Shown here: positions 25,641-34,319 of the stretch, in pieces
How the letters are laid out: each line of letters begins with the position of its first letter
Position numbering within the stretch: position 1 is the stretch's first letter
Source of the DNA: Kineococcus aurantiacus
Lineage (GTDB): Bacteria > Actinomycetota > Actinomycetes > Actinomycetales > Kineococcaceae
NCBI RefSeq assembly: GCF_013409345.1
Contig: NZ_JACCBB010000001.1
Location: 2,108,001-2,172,000 of the forward strand
Length of the DNA stretch: 64,000 nucleotides
Direction of reading: 5' to 3'
The notes under the pieces: generated by a model
Told to the model about the DNA's origin: nothing
The model's database searches: none
Seen by the model: the letters and a program-made list of their open reading frames with translations, nothing else
Translations under genes and position numbers: made by a program

Positions 25641-25750
25641 GCGAGTCGGGGGGGATGCGTCATGGGCCGGGGGGCCCGCTGCGGCGCACCGGACTCGCGG
25701 GACGTGGGGTGCCAGCCTGGTGGCCGGGGGGTCGGCCACCAGGCGAACCC
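25641..25750. ncRNA. Tandem structured RNA candidate, unit B
   Basis: Same architecture as unit A with different paired sequence. Stem 1 is GCGAGTC (25641)/GACTCGC (25692), followed by G7. Stem 2 is TGCG (25656)/CGCA (25685). Stem 3 is GGGCC (25664)/GGCCC (25673) with a GGGG loop. The last hairpin is GCCTGGTGGCC (25715)/GGCCACCAGGC (25734) with the identical loop GGGGGGTC, then GAACCCC. All four stems change compensatingly between units while loop sequences stay the same. Together with 25328-25529 this fills the only gene-free stretch above 300 nt. Confidence 0.55.
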
Positions 25751-25797
25751 CTCCCCTCGACCCCTCTCGTCGACACCGCCGTGACGCGACCGGCGGT

Positions 25798-26175
25798 TCA
25801 GTCCTCCGGCAGGTACAGGCAGAACAAGTGCCCGTGCGGGTCGCGCAGCACCCGCACCGTCTCCTGCGGCTGGAACTCCTCCACCACCGCCCCGGCCGCC
25901 ACGGCGTGCGCCACGGCCCCCGGCAGGTCGTCCACCGCGATGTCCAGGTGGTCCTGCACCTGCTGCTCCCCCGCGGACGCCGGCCACACCGGGCGCACGT
26001 ACCGCTCCTCGCGCTGGAAGGACAGCCCCGACCCGCCCCCCGGGTCGCGCAGCACCACCCAGTCCCCGCTCTCCTCGACCGTCTCGTAGCCCAGCAGGCG
26101 ACCGTAGAAGGCCGCGAGCGCCGGCGGGTCGGGGGTGTCGAGGACGGTCGCGGTCAGCCGCAGGGTCGCCACCAC
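25798..26175 (-). CDS. VOC family protein (glyoxalase/bleomycin-resistance fold)
   Basis: About 125 residues forming a paired beta-alpha-beta-beta-beta module: ATLRLTATVLDTPDPPALAAFYGRLLGYE at the start (cited core: PALAAFYGRLLGYETVEE) and DPHGHLFCLYLPED at the end, with QDHLDIAVDDLPGAV in the middle. Such proteins bind metals or small toxicants; the specific reaction is unknown. Two adjacent GTG codons (26175, 26172) can start it. It lies next to the structured RNA region, with its stop facing it. Confidence 0.85.
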   Translation of the reverse strand: MVATLRLTATVLDTPDPPALAAFYGRLLGYETVEESGDWVVLRDPGGGSGLSFQREERYVRPVWPASAGEQQVQDHLDIAVDDLPGAVAHAVAAGAVVEEFQPQETVRVLRDPHGHLFCLYLPED

Positions 26176-26189
26176 CCCAGCGTGACCCC

Positions 26190-26567
26190 TCAGCGGTGCA
26201 CGCGCACCCGGCGCCAGACGTCGCGCAGCGCCCACGACAGGATCACCGACGTCCACAGCGCGGCCCCGATCCAGCCGCCGACGGGGCTGAGGCAGAGCAT
26301 CCCCGGACCCACCGCGAGCAGCAGGGCCGTCAGCACGAGGCGGCCCACGGGCCCGAAGCTGACGGCGGTGCCGGCCCACCGCGAGTACCGGTGGGCGACC
26401 GGCGCGGGCGGCGGCGGGTCGTCGCCGCGGTGGGTGGCGACGGGACCGGCGGAGGCCGGCGCGGGGGCCGGGGTGAAGCACAGCGGGCACCACCGCTCGG
26501 TGGGCGCGAGGTCGCGCCGGCACTGCCGGCAGCCGGTGTCCGGGGCTCGACGTCCACACCGGTCCAT
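26190..26567 (-). CDS. Small membrane protein with N-terminal zinc ribbon
   Basis: 125 residues. The N-terminus carries a CxxC pair, CRQC, and a second CPLC about 13 residues later, forming a zinc-ribbon-like knot. A Pro-rich linker leads to two hydrophobic helices (LVLTALLLAVGPGMLCL and WIGAALWTSVILSWAL) and a basic tail. I do not recognise a named family. It lies 14 nt upstream of the VOC gene on the same strand and may be co-transcribed with it. Confidence 0.65.
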   Translation of the reverse strand: MDRCGRRAPDTGCRQCRRDLAPTERWCPLCFTPAPAPASAGPVATHRGDDPPPPAPVAHRYSRWAGTAVSFGPVGRLVLTALLLAVGPGMLCLSPVGGWIGAALWTSVILSWALRDVWRRVRVHR

Positions 26568-26642
26568 CGAGCGACCGGGGCGGCGCCTGAGCGGGGGGAC
26601 CCCTCCGTCGCGGTCCGCCGCCCGATGGGTCACCATCAGGGT

Positions 26643-27026
26643 GTGGTCGCCCGATCGGTGCCGTCGTCGCTGAGCCTGGAGCGCAGCCGGCGGGCCGCCT
26701 CCCGGGCGCGCTCCTACGTGCTGGAGCAGTGCGTGGGGGCCGGGGTGGCCGAGGACGTGTGCGACGCGGCGGTGCTGATGGTCAGCGAACTCGTGACGAA
26801 CGCCGTCGAGCACGCCCGCAGCCGCGTCGAGCTGGCGGTCGAGGTGGACCCGAGCCGCGTGCACGTGGAGGTCCAGGACCAGAACGCGGCGCTGCCGGCC
26901 GTCCAGGACGCCGACGCCGGCGCCGTCCACGGCCGCGGGATGGCGATCGTGGACGCGCTCGCCTCGGCGTGGGGCGTCCGCCCGGCCGCGCGCGGCAAGA
27001 CGGTCTGGTTCGACCTGCCCCGCTGA
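26643..27026 (+). CDS. RsbW-like ATP-binding protein
   Basis: 127 residues with a HATPase_c_2 domain: N-box AAVLMVSELVTNAVEHA, G1 region VEVQDQNAALP, G2 region VHGRGMAIVDALASAWGV, terminal KTVWFDLPR. Anti-sigma/regulatory kinase type. Start GTG 26643, or the in-frame ATG at 26625. Divergent from the zinc-ribbon protein gene; no sigma factor or STAS protein is nearby. Confidence 0.8.
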   Translation: MVARSVPSSLSLERSRRAASRARSYVLEQCVGAGVAEDVCDAAVLMVSELVTNAVEHARSRVELAVEVDPSRVHVEVQDQNAALPAVQDADAGAVHGRGMAIVDALASAWGVRPAARGKTVWFDLPR

Positions 27027-27065
27027 CCCCGCGCCGCCCCCGCCGACCCCGCGGGCCGCCGCGCG

Positions 27066-27773
27066 TCAGGGCTCGCGCAGGTCCCACGTCGCGCCCGCGG
27101 GACGGGCCCGCCGGCCGGCCGGGCCGAAGACGTGGACGGTCCCGGGACCGACGTTGCGCGCCGCGGTGCCCTCGACGACGACACCGCTGCGCTCGGGCAG
27201 GGCGAGGACCACCTGCCGGCGCGTCGTCGCCCAGCGCTGGAGCTCGGCGTCCTGCGCGGGGTCGTGGTGCGGTCGCACCACCGCCCCCGCCAGGCGGTCC
27301 AGGCCGCGGGTGTCCCGCACACCGACGCGGTCGGCGTCCTGCGTCGCGGCGACGGCGGTGTCCGCCCCCAGCAGGACCGCGCCGGCGCTGCCGCCGTACA
27401 CGCGGCCCCCGCCGTCGAGGAAGGCGCCCAGGGCGCCGAGCAGGTCGTGCCGCTGCAGGTGGTGCAGCAGGTCGAAGGTGTTCCCGCCGGGGACGGCGAC
27501 GACGTCGCTGCGGCGCAGGCGTTCAGCGCTGCGGTCGGTGTCGCGGTCGCTGCGGTCGCTGCCGTCCACCCCCCACGCGTCGACGGTGAAGCGCCCGCGG
27601 GGGCGCAGGGCGCCGGTGAACCACCGGACGGTGCGGTCCCGGGCCGGGCCGGGCGGCACGGCGAAGGGCCACAGGCTCACCCGCTGCCCGGGGGTGAACA
27701 CCTCGTTCCACAGGGCCGCTTCGTCGTCCTCGCTGCCGCCGCCGCCGAGGTGGATGCCCGCCACGGTGGTCAC
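27066..27773 (-). CDS. Peptidase E-like (S51 family) protein
   Basis: 235 residues. The S51 nucleophile elbow GGRVYGGSAGAVLLG holds the catalytic serine, preceded by VVAVPGGNTFDLLHHLQRH as in dipeptidase E and cyanophycinase-like proteins. It starts with a GGG motif (GIHLGGGGSEDD). The family cleaves Asp-X dipeptides or branched polymers. It is 44 nt downstream of the GGDEF gene on the same strand. GTG 27773 is chosen since the preceding frame has no conserved residues. Confidence 0.8.
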   Translation of the reverse strand: MTTVAGIHLGGGGSEDDEAALWNEVFTPGQRVSLWPFAVPPGPARDRTVRWFTGALRPRGRFTVDAWGVDGSDRSDRDTDRSAERLRRSDVVAVPGGNTFDLLHHLQRHDLLGALGAFLDGGGRVYGGSAGAVLLGADTAVAATQDADRVGVRDTRGLDRLAGAVVRPHHDPAQDAELQRWATTRRQVVLALPERSGVVVEGTAARNVGPGTVHVFGPAGRRARPAGATWDLREP

Positions 27774-27817
27774 CGTGCCCGACCGCGCCCGGCCCGTCCA
27801 CCGCGTCCGCGGCGGCG

Positions 27818-29344
27818 TCAGCGGACCGCGGCCGGTCCGACGACCCGGTCCCGGCCCCCGCGCTTGGCCTCGTACAGCCGGGCGTCGGCGCACCGCAGCA
27901 GGTCCGGCCAGCTGGCCCCGTCCTCGTCGCTGACGGCGAAACCGGCGCTCACCGTGACGGGCAGGCCACCGGCGCAGGCGGTCCAGTCGTGGGCGGCGAC
28001 GCCGGCGCGCAGCGCCTCGGCCGACAACCCCACCGCGACGGCGGTCCAGCCCTCCCACACGACGACGAACTCCTCCCCGCCCAGGCGCGCGACGAACTTC
28101 CCGGGCGCGCCCGTGACGTACGCGGTGAGCAGCACGCCGAGCTCGCGCAGGACGGCGTCCCCGGCGTCGTGGGAGCGCTCGTCGTTGATGCGCTTGAAGT
28201 GGTCGAGGTCGACGATCGCGAGGGCCACGGGACCGGGGCCCTGGAGGACGTCGCGGACGTGCTCCTCCACCGCGCGGCGGTTCGGCAGCCCCGTGAGGGA
28301 GTCGGTGAAGGCGAGCGTGCGGAACCGGTCCCGGTCGCGGCGGGCGGCGGAGGCCTCGAACTGCGCCTGCGCCAGCAGGGCGCGCGCGGCGTTCTGCCGG
28401 GCCTGCAGCCGCACGTGCTCGGCGTGGAAGCGGACGTGGGCGCGGTAGGCGCCCTCCCAGTCCCCCGTCGCGGCCCGGTACGTCGCCTCGGCCTCCTCGA
28501 CCTCGGAGAGCAGTCCCGGCAGGCGACGCTCGGTCCCCAGCCGGCGGGCCAGCTCCAGCTGCTCCAGGGCCTCGGTGGCCCGGCCCAGCCCGATGAGGAC
28601 GCGGAACGCGGTCAGCCGGGCGATGACCTGGTGGTCGGCGCCGATGTCGGGGGTGGAGGGGTCCAGGGCCTGGGAGATGGTGGTCCACGCCTCCTCCAGC
28701 CGGCCCGAGCGCAGCTGCACCGTCGCGACGGTGTCCAGGTCGGCGCTGCGCAGCGGCCGCTGCCCGCGGGCGGCGGCGCGGCGCATCCGCTCGGCCAGCC
28801 GCAGCGCCTCCTCCAGGCGGCCGTCCTCGGCCCGCTCCCACGTGAGGTTGTTGAGGGCGTACAGCTCCAGCCGGGGGTCGTCCTCGGCGGCGGCGATCTC
28901 CAGCACCTCGGTGAGGACGGACTCCAGGGAGTCGGTCGAGCGGTCCAGCACGACGCTGGCCCCCAGGAGGTGCTCGGCGCGCAACCAGGCCGGCGACGAC
29001 GGCGGCAGGACCTCCACCGACCGGACCGCGTGCCACCGGGACTCGGCCGCGTCCCCGGCCTGCAGGTGCAGGATCGCGCTGACGTAGTGGGCCCGGGCCG
29101 CCAGCTCGTCGTCGCCGCACTCCTCGGCGACCCGCACGGCGTCCTGCACGAGGGCGCTGGCGGTGTCGAGGTCGCCCGCCGAGCAGGCGAGGTCGGCGTG
29201 GACGAGGCGGGCCCGGGCGGCGGTGACCCGGTCGCCGGCCGCCTCGGCGCGCAGCGCGAGGTCGTGCGCCGGGTCACCCTGGTGGGGCAGGTCGTGGCCG
29301 CGGGCGCGCTCGAGCGCCCGCACCTGCTCCAGCAGGGGACCCAT
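27818..29344 (-). CDS. Diguanylate cyclase with N-terminal TPR-like region
   Basis: 508 residues. Residues ~1-330 are helical repeats (many LxxAxxLA and ALxQLELARRLG-like segments, TPR/SARP-like). The C-terminal ~170 residues form a GGDEF domain with the active motif GGEEF in FVARLGGEEFVVVWEG and the start FTDSLTGLPNRRAVEEHV. It makes c-di-GMP from GTP and is cytosolic, as no membrane segment is seen. The ATG at 29344 has GGAGG eight bases upstream and beats the earlier GTG/ATG at 29365/29362. Confidence 0.88.
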   Translation of the reverse strand: MGPLLEQVRALERARGHDLPHQGDPAHDLALRAEAAGDRVTAARARLVHADLACSAGDLDTASALVQDAVRVAEECGDDELAARAHYVSAILHLQAGDAAESRWHAVRSVEVLPPSSPAWLRAEHLLGASVVLDRSTDSLESVLTEVLEIAAAEDDPRLELYALNNLTWERAEDGRLEEALRLAERMRRAAARGQRPLRSADLDTVATVQLRSGRLEEAWTTISQALDPSTPDIGADHQVIARLTAFRVLIGLGRATEALEQLELARRLGTERRLPGLLSEVEEAEATYRAATGDWEGAYRAHVRFHAEHVRLQARQNAARALLAQAQFEASAARRDRDRFRTLAFTDSLTGLPNRRAVEEHVRDVLQGPGPVALAIVDLDHFKRINDERSHDAGDAVLRELGVLLTAYVTGAPGKFVARLGGEEFVVVWEGWTAVAVGLSAEALRAGVAAHDWTACAGGLPVTVSAGFAVSDEDGASWPDLLRCADARLYEAKRGGRDRVVGPAAVR

Positions 29345-29419
29345 GCGCACCTCCGACCGCATCACCCAGGGGTCATCGACCTCCGCTGCGCCGGACCTGA
29401 GCCCCGTCGACCGGCCCGT

Positions 29420-30400
29420 TCACCAGCGGTCGTGCACGTGCTCGGCGACGAGCTCGCGGTACACCTCCTGCACGGCGTCGAGCTGCTCGGCGGTGGGGGC
29501 GGGCACGTCGGCGGCCGCGGCGTTCGCGCGGGCCTGCTCGGGCGAGCGGGCGCCGGGGATGACGACGCTGACGCCGGGCTGCTCCACGATCCAGCGCAGC
29601 GTGAACGCGGCCAGGGGGACGTCACCGGCGACGGTGGCCAGCCGCCGGGCCGCCGCGACCCCGGCCTCCAGGGGGACCCCCGCGAACGTCTCGCCCACGT
29701 CGAAGGACTCGCCGTTGCGGTTGAAGTTGCGGTGGTCGTCGGCCGCGAACGTCGTGTTCTCGTCGATCTTGCCGGTCAGCAGGCCCGAGGCCAGCGGGAC
29801 GCGCACCACGACCCCGACCCCGGCCTCGGCGGCCGCGGGCAGGAACTCGGTGACGGGCTTGAGCCGCAACGGGTTCAGGATGATCTGGACGCTGGCGACG
29901 TTCGGCCGGGCCACCGCCGCCAGGCCCTCGGCGACGGTCTCGACCGAGACGCCGTAGGCGCGGGTGCGGCCCTCGGCGACGAGGGTGTCGAGGGCGTCGA
30001 AGACGGCGTCGGTGTGCAGCACCTCCGACGGGGGGCAGTGCAGCTGCACGAGGTCGAGGGTGTCGACGCCGAGGTTCTCCCGGCTGCGGTCGTTCCAGGC
30101 CCGGAAGGCGTCCAGGCCGTACGCCTGCGCCACGTGCGGGTCGGCGCGGCGGCCCATCTTGGTCGCCACGAACACCCCCTCGGGGGCGGTCGGCAGGAAG
30201 CGGCCCAGGAGGCGCTCGCTGCGGCCGTCGCCGTACACGTCGGCGGTGTCGAAGAACGTCACCCCCGCCTCGGCCGCGGCCTGCAGCGTCCCCAGGGCGG
30301 CGTCCTCGTCCACCGACCCCCAGTTGCCGCCGATCTGCCAGCAGCCCATGCCGACCACTCCGACGGCGCGTCCCGTCCTGCCCAACGTCCTCGTCTGCAC
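29420..30400 (-). CDS. Aldo/keto reductase
   Basis: 326 residues, TIM-barrel AKR. The tetrad is visible: Asp and Tyr in FFDTADVYGDGRSE, Lys in VATKMGRR, His in LVQLHCPPSE. NADPH-binding is indicated by VSVVIPGARSPEQ. It reduces aldehydes or ketones with NADPH. It precedes the class V aminotransferase by 19 nt in genome order (both minus strand), so it lies downstream of that gene in the transcript. The GTG at 30400 gives MQTRTLGRTGRAVGVVGMG, the normal AKR start. Confidence 0.88.
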   Translation of the reverse strand: MQTRTLGRTGRAVGVVGMGCWQIGGNWGSVDEDAALGTLQAAAEAGVTFFDTADVYGDGRSERLLGRFLPTAPEGVFVATKMGRRADPHVAQAYGLDAFRAWNDRSRENLGVDTLDLVQLHCPPSEVLHTDAVFDALDTLVAEGRTRAYGVSVETVAEGLAAVARPNVASVQIILNPLRLKPVTEFLPAAAEAGVGVVVRVPLASGLLTGKIDENTTFAADDHRNFNRNGESFDVGETFAGVPLEAGVAAARRLATVAGDVPLAAFTLRWIVEQPGVSVVIPGARSPEQARANAAAADVPAPTAEQLDAVQEVYRELVAEHVHDRW

Positions 30401-30419
30401 GGGGGGAGCCTACGAGCCG

Positions 30420-31583
30420 TCAGCCGCGCTCGCGCGACCACCCCACCAGGGCCGGGACGCACCGCCGCGCGAAGTCGGCGTAGTCGTCGAGGGTGTTGTA
30501 CGCGTGCGCCGACAGCCGGACGAACCCCTGCCCGCCGAAGGCGGTGAACGCGGCTTCGACGTCGAACGCGGCCAGGACGCGGTCGCGGACCGCGTTGCCC
30601 CCGCCGGGCCCGAGCCCCAGGCGCCCGGGCAGCCGCACGAGGCGGAAGGGGGTCGCCGGCATCCCCACGTCGACGCGGTGGTCCTCGCCGGTGAGCCCGG
30701 CGAAGGCGTCGGCGACCAGGCGGGCGCCCTCGGCCACGAGGGCCGCCGCGTCCTCGCGCACCACCTTCCAGCCGACCTCCCGCTCCACGGCGTCGAGGGC
30801 GTCGGGCGCGGCGAGCCAGCTGGTGAAGTCCAGGGTGCCCTGCTCGTCGAAGGAGGCCGGGAAGGGTTTGCCCGCGCCCCAGGAGTCGATGAGCGGGTGC
30901 AGCTGCCCGCGCACCGGGCCGCGGGCGACGAGGACCCCCGACCCCCGGGGCGCGCAGCCGAACTTGTGCAGGTTCCCGACCCACACGTCGCAGTCGACCC
31001 CGGCCAGCGGGTCGGCGAGCATCAGCGGGACGTGCGCGCCGTCGACGAGCACGGGGATCCCGCGCCCGCGCGCCGCGGCGCAGACGAGGTCGACGGGCAG
31101 GAACCGGCCCGTCGGGGAGGTCACGTGGTCGACGACGACCAGCACCGTCCGGTCGGAGAACTCCGCCGTGACGGCCGCCGCCGCCTCGGCCGGTCCCGCC
31201 GCCAGCGGGACGTGGGCCGTGCGGACGGTGCAGCCCCACCGGCGGGCGAACCGCTCGGCCCCGGCCGTCACCGCCCCGTAGCCGTGGTCGGTGACGACGA
31301 CCTCCCCGCCGGGGTCGGCGCGCAGCGAGGAGAACACGACGCTGGCGCCCGCACTGGCGTTCGGCACGAGGGCCAGGTCGTCCGGCGAGACGCCCAGGTG
31401 CGGGGCGATGCGGGCGCGGGCCTGCGCGATGCGCTGCGGCACACCGACGAACCACTTGACCGGCGCGCCCTCCATGAGGGCGCGGTAGGCGGACTGGGCC
31501 TGCAGGGCCGCCGTCGGGACGGCGCCGAAGGAACCGTGGTTGAGGTGCCGGACGGACGGGTCGAGGGCCCAGGTGAGCGTCAC
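30420..31583 (-). CDS. Class V aminotransferase (isopenicillin-N-epimerase-like)
   Basis: 387 residues. The PLP lysine is in VWVGNLHKFGCAPRGSGVL, the phosphate region in VPNASAGASVVFSSL, and the aspartate that binds the pyridine nitrogen in VLVDGAHVPLML. The opening HLNHGSFGAVP is typical of isopenicillin-N epimerase/CefD-like proteins. Substrate unknown; could be an amino-acid racemase, lyase or desulfurase. Start GTG 31583. Confidence 0.87.
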   Translation of the reverse strand: MTLTWALDPSVRHLNHGSFGAVPTAALQAQSAYRALMEGAPVKWFVGVPQRIAQARARIAPHLGVSPDDLALVPNASAGASVVFSSLRADPGGEVVVTDHGYGAVTAGAERFARRWGCTVRTAHVPLAAGPAEAAAAVTAEFSDRTVLVVVDHVTSPTGRFLPVDLVCAAARGRGIPVLVDGAHVPLMLADPLAGVDCDVWVGNLHKFGCAPRGSGVLVARGPVRGQLHPLIDSWGAGKPFPASFDEQGTLDFTSWLAAPDALDAVEREVGWKVVREDAAALVAEGARLVADAFAGLTGEDHRVDVGMPATPFRLVRLPGRLGLGPGGGNAVRDRVLAAFDVEAAFTAFGGQGFVRLSAHAYNTLDDYADFARRCVPALVGWSRERG

Positions 31584-31630
31584 CCGGCGCAGTCAACCAG
31601 CCCGCCGGGGCGCAGCGCGGGCGACCCGGG

Positions 31631-34201
31631 TCAGAGGCGGAGCAGGCCCGCGACCTCCAGGACGGCGGTGCCGGCCTCGTCGGAGGCGTCGAGGTCGACC
31701 TCGGCGACGATCCCCCAGTCCCGGTCCCCCGCGGGGTCCTCCAGGACCTGCCGGACGTACCAGCGCCGGGGCGAACCCTTGGCGTCGGGCCCGGACCCGT
31801 CGTCGACCTGCAGCAGGTGCGGGCCGCGGGCGTCGGGGCCGGTGCCGGTGCCGACGGTCTCGTGCTCCTCGTAGTAGGCGTCGAGCTGGTCGGCCCAGGT
31901 GTCCGCGTCGGGGGAACCGTCCAGGGCGGCCAGGGCCTCGGGGCGGTCCAGCGCGCACAGCTCCACGAACCGGAACACCGCGTTGCGGACCAGGACGCGG
32001 AAGGCGCGGGCGTTGGCGGTGACCGGCGGGGCCTCGTCCTCCTGCGGGGCGACGACGTTCTCGACGTCCTCCACGTCGACCCCGTCGCGCAGGGCCTCCC
32101 ACTCGGCCAGCAGCGAGGAGTCGGTCTGGCGCACCACTTCCCCGAGCCACTCGACGAGGTCGGTGAGCTCCTCGGTGCGGGCGTCGTCGGGGACCGTCTG
32201 CTTGAGCGCCTTGTAGGCGTCGGACAGGTAGCGCAGGACCAGGCCCTCGGACCGGGCGAGCTGGTAGTGCGCGACGTAGTCGCCGAACGTCATGGCCCGC
32301 TCGTACATGTCCCGCACGACGGACTTGGGCCGCACCTCGTAGTCCCCGACCCACGGGTTCCCGGCGCGGTAGGTCTCGTAGGCGCGGCGCAGCTCCTCGG
32401 CGAGCGGCTGCGGCCACTCGACGTCCTCGAGGAGTTCCATGCGCTCCTCGTACTCGATGCCGTCGGCCTTCATGCGCTGCACCGCCTCGCCCTTGGCCTT
32501 CGAGCGCTGCGCGAGCAGCACCTTCATCGGCTCGTCGAGCGTCGACTCGATGACCGAGACGACGTCGAGGGCGTACGTCACCGACTCGGGGTCCAGGAGG
32601 TCGTCGACGACGGCGAGCGCGAACGGCGACAGCGGCTGGTTGAGGGCGAAGTCGAGCTGCAGGTCGGCGACGAGCCGGACCTGGCGGCCGTCGGGCAGCG
32701 GTTCGGGGAGCTTCTCGACGATGCCCGCGTCGAGCAGGGCGCGGAACAGCTCCACGGCCCGGCGGACGTGCTTGAGCTGGTTCTTGCGGGGTTCGTGGTT
32801 GTCCAGCAGCAGGTGCCGCATCGCCTCCACGGGGTTCCCGGGCCGCTGCAGGACGTTGAGCAGCATCGACGTGGTGACCCGGAAGTGGGAGGTGAGCTGC
32901 TCGGGTTCGCCGCCGACGAGCTTGTCCATGGTCTGCTCGGACCAGGACACGAAACCCTCCGGCGCCTTGACGCGCTGGACGCGCTTGAGCTTCTTCGGGT
33001 CGTCGCCGGCCCGGGCGACGCGGCGCGCGTTCTCCACCTCGTGCTCGGGGGCCTGCACGACGACGGTGCCGGCGGTGTCGAACCCGGCGCGGCCGGCGCG
33101 GCCGGCGATCTGGTGGAACTCCCGCACGCGGTAGTGCCGGTTGCGGCGGCCGTCGAACTTCGTCAGCCCCGCGAACAGCACGGTCCGGATCGGGACGTTG
33201 ATGCCGACGCCGAGGGTGTCGGTGCCGCAGATGACCTTCAGCAGCCCCGCCTGGGCGAGGGTCTCCACGAGGCGGCGGTACTTCGGCAGCATCCCGGCGT
33301 GGTGGACGCCGACGCCCATCCGCAGCAGCCGGGACAGGACCTTGCCGAAACCGGCGGCGAACCGGAAACCGCCGATGGCCTCGGCGATCGCGTCGCGCTG
33401 CTCGCGGGTGGCGATCTTCGCGCTCGTGAGGGCCTGGGCCTGCTCCACGGCCGCGGCCTGGGTGGCGTGCACGACGTACACGGGGGCGCGGTCGGTGTGC
33501 AGGAGGTCCTCGACGGTCTCCTGCAACGGGGTCGTGGCGTAGGAGTAGTGCAGCGGGACGGGCCGCTCCACGGAGGTGACGAGGGCGGTGGCGCGGCCGG
33601 TGCGGCGGGTCAGGTCGTCGCGCAGCGCGGTGACGTCGCCGAGGGTCGCCGACATCAGCAGGAACTGCGCCTGCGGCAGCTCGATCAGCGGCACCTGCCA
33701 CGCCCAGCCGCGGTCGGGGTCGGCGTAGAAGTGGAACTCGTCCATGACGACCTGGCCGACGTCGGCGAAGGCCCCCGAGCGCAGGGCGAGGTTGGCGAGG
33801 ACCTCGGCGGTGCAGCAGACGATCGGCGCGCCGGGGTTCACGGACGCGTCGCCCGTCATCATCCCGACGTTGTGCGCCCCGAAGACCTCGATGAGGGCGA
33901 AGAACTTCTCGCTCACGAGCGCCTTGAGCGGGGCGGTGTAGAAGGACCGGATCCCGCCGGCGAGCGCCGCGGCGTGCGCCCCGGCGGCCACGAGCGACTT
34001 CCCGGACCCGGTGGGGGTGGCGAGGACGACGTTGGAGCCGGAGACGACCTCCAGGAGGGCCTCCTCCTGGGCGGGGTACAGCGTGATGCCGCGGGAGGCG
34101 ACCCACGTCGTGAAGGCCTCCAGGACGGCGTCGGGGTCGTCGGCGGCGGCGCTGCCCGCGGTCGGCAGGAGGTCGGGGAGGGTGGGGTCGGTGATCGTCA
34201 T
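31631..34201 (-). CDS. DEAD/DEAH-box helicase with DUF3516 C-terminus
   Basis: 856 residues. Motif I is ATPTGSGKSLV, motif II DEFHFY, motif III SATLGD, and motif VI QIAGRAGRAGFD. The C-terminal half matches DUF3516, a typical tail of these large actinobacterial superfamily 2 helicases, related to Ski2-like RNA helicases. Probably an RNA or nucleic-acid remodelling enzyme. ATG 34201 has a GGGAGC ribosome site upstream and begins MTITDPTLPDLLP. It faces away from the PAS-domain gene. Confidence 0.9.
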   Translation of the reverse strand: MTITDPTLPDLLPTAGSAAADDPDAVLEAFTTWVASRGITLYPAQEEALLEVVSGSNVVLATPTGSGKSLVAAGAHAAALAGGIRSFYTAPLKALVSEKFFALIEVFGAHNVGMMTGDASVNPGAPIVCCTAEVLANLALRSGAFADVGQVVMDEFHFYADPDRGWAWQVPLIELPQAQFLLMSATLGDVTALRDDLTRRTGRATALVTSVERPVPLHYSYATTPLQETVEDLLHTDRAPVYVVHATQAAAVEQAQALTSAKIATREQRDAIAEAIGGFRFAAGFGKVLSRLLRMGVGVHHAGMLPKYRRLVETLAQAGLLKVICGTDTLGVGINVPIRTVLFAGLTKFDGRRNRHYRVREFHQIAGRAGRAGFDTAGTVVVQAPEHEVENARRVARAGDDPKKLKRVQRVKAPEGFVSWSEQTMDKLVGGEPEQLTSHFRVTTSMLLNVLQRPGNPVEAMRHLLLDNHEPRKNQLKHVRRAVELFRALLDAGIVEKLPEPLPDGRQVRLVADLQLDFALNQPLSPFALAVVDDLLDPESVTYALDVVSVIESTLDEPMKVLLAQRSKAKGEAVQRMKADGIEYEERMELLEDVEWPQPLAEELRRAYETYRAGNPWVGDYEVRPKSVVRDMYERAMTFGDYVAHYQLARSEGLVLRYLSDAYKALKQTVPDDARTEELTDLVEWLGEVVRQTDSSLLAEWEALRDGVDVEDVENVVAPQEDEAPPVTANARAFRVLVRNAVFRFVELCALDRPEALAALDGSPDADTWADQLDAYYEEHETVGTGTGPDARGPHLLQVDDGSGPDAKGSPRRWYVRQVLEDPAGDRDWGIVAEVDLDASDEAGTAVLEVAGLLRL

Positions 34202-34319
34202 GGCGCTCCCATGGTCCCACCGCCCCGGGCGGTCGGTGGTGGGTGCGGGCGGTCGTGGTGCGCGGGGCCCGTCCTGCGCCATGCTGGGGACCTGCTCCAC
34301 GACCGTGACCCCGGAGGGG

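Noticed and set aside
25530-25750. Reading the tandem RNA as a CRISPR array
   Set aside because: Only two units of ~110 nt, not identical, with changes confined to paired stems; no spacers and no cas genes.
25521-25784. Possible 87-residue repetitive peptide encoded on the plus strand through the tandem units
   Set aside because: It has an ATG but no ribosome site, and the differences between the units preserve base pairing rather than amino acids. Kept only as an alternative to the RNA interpretation.
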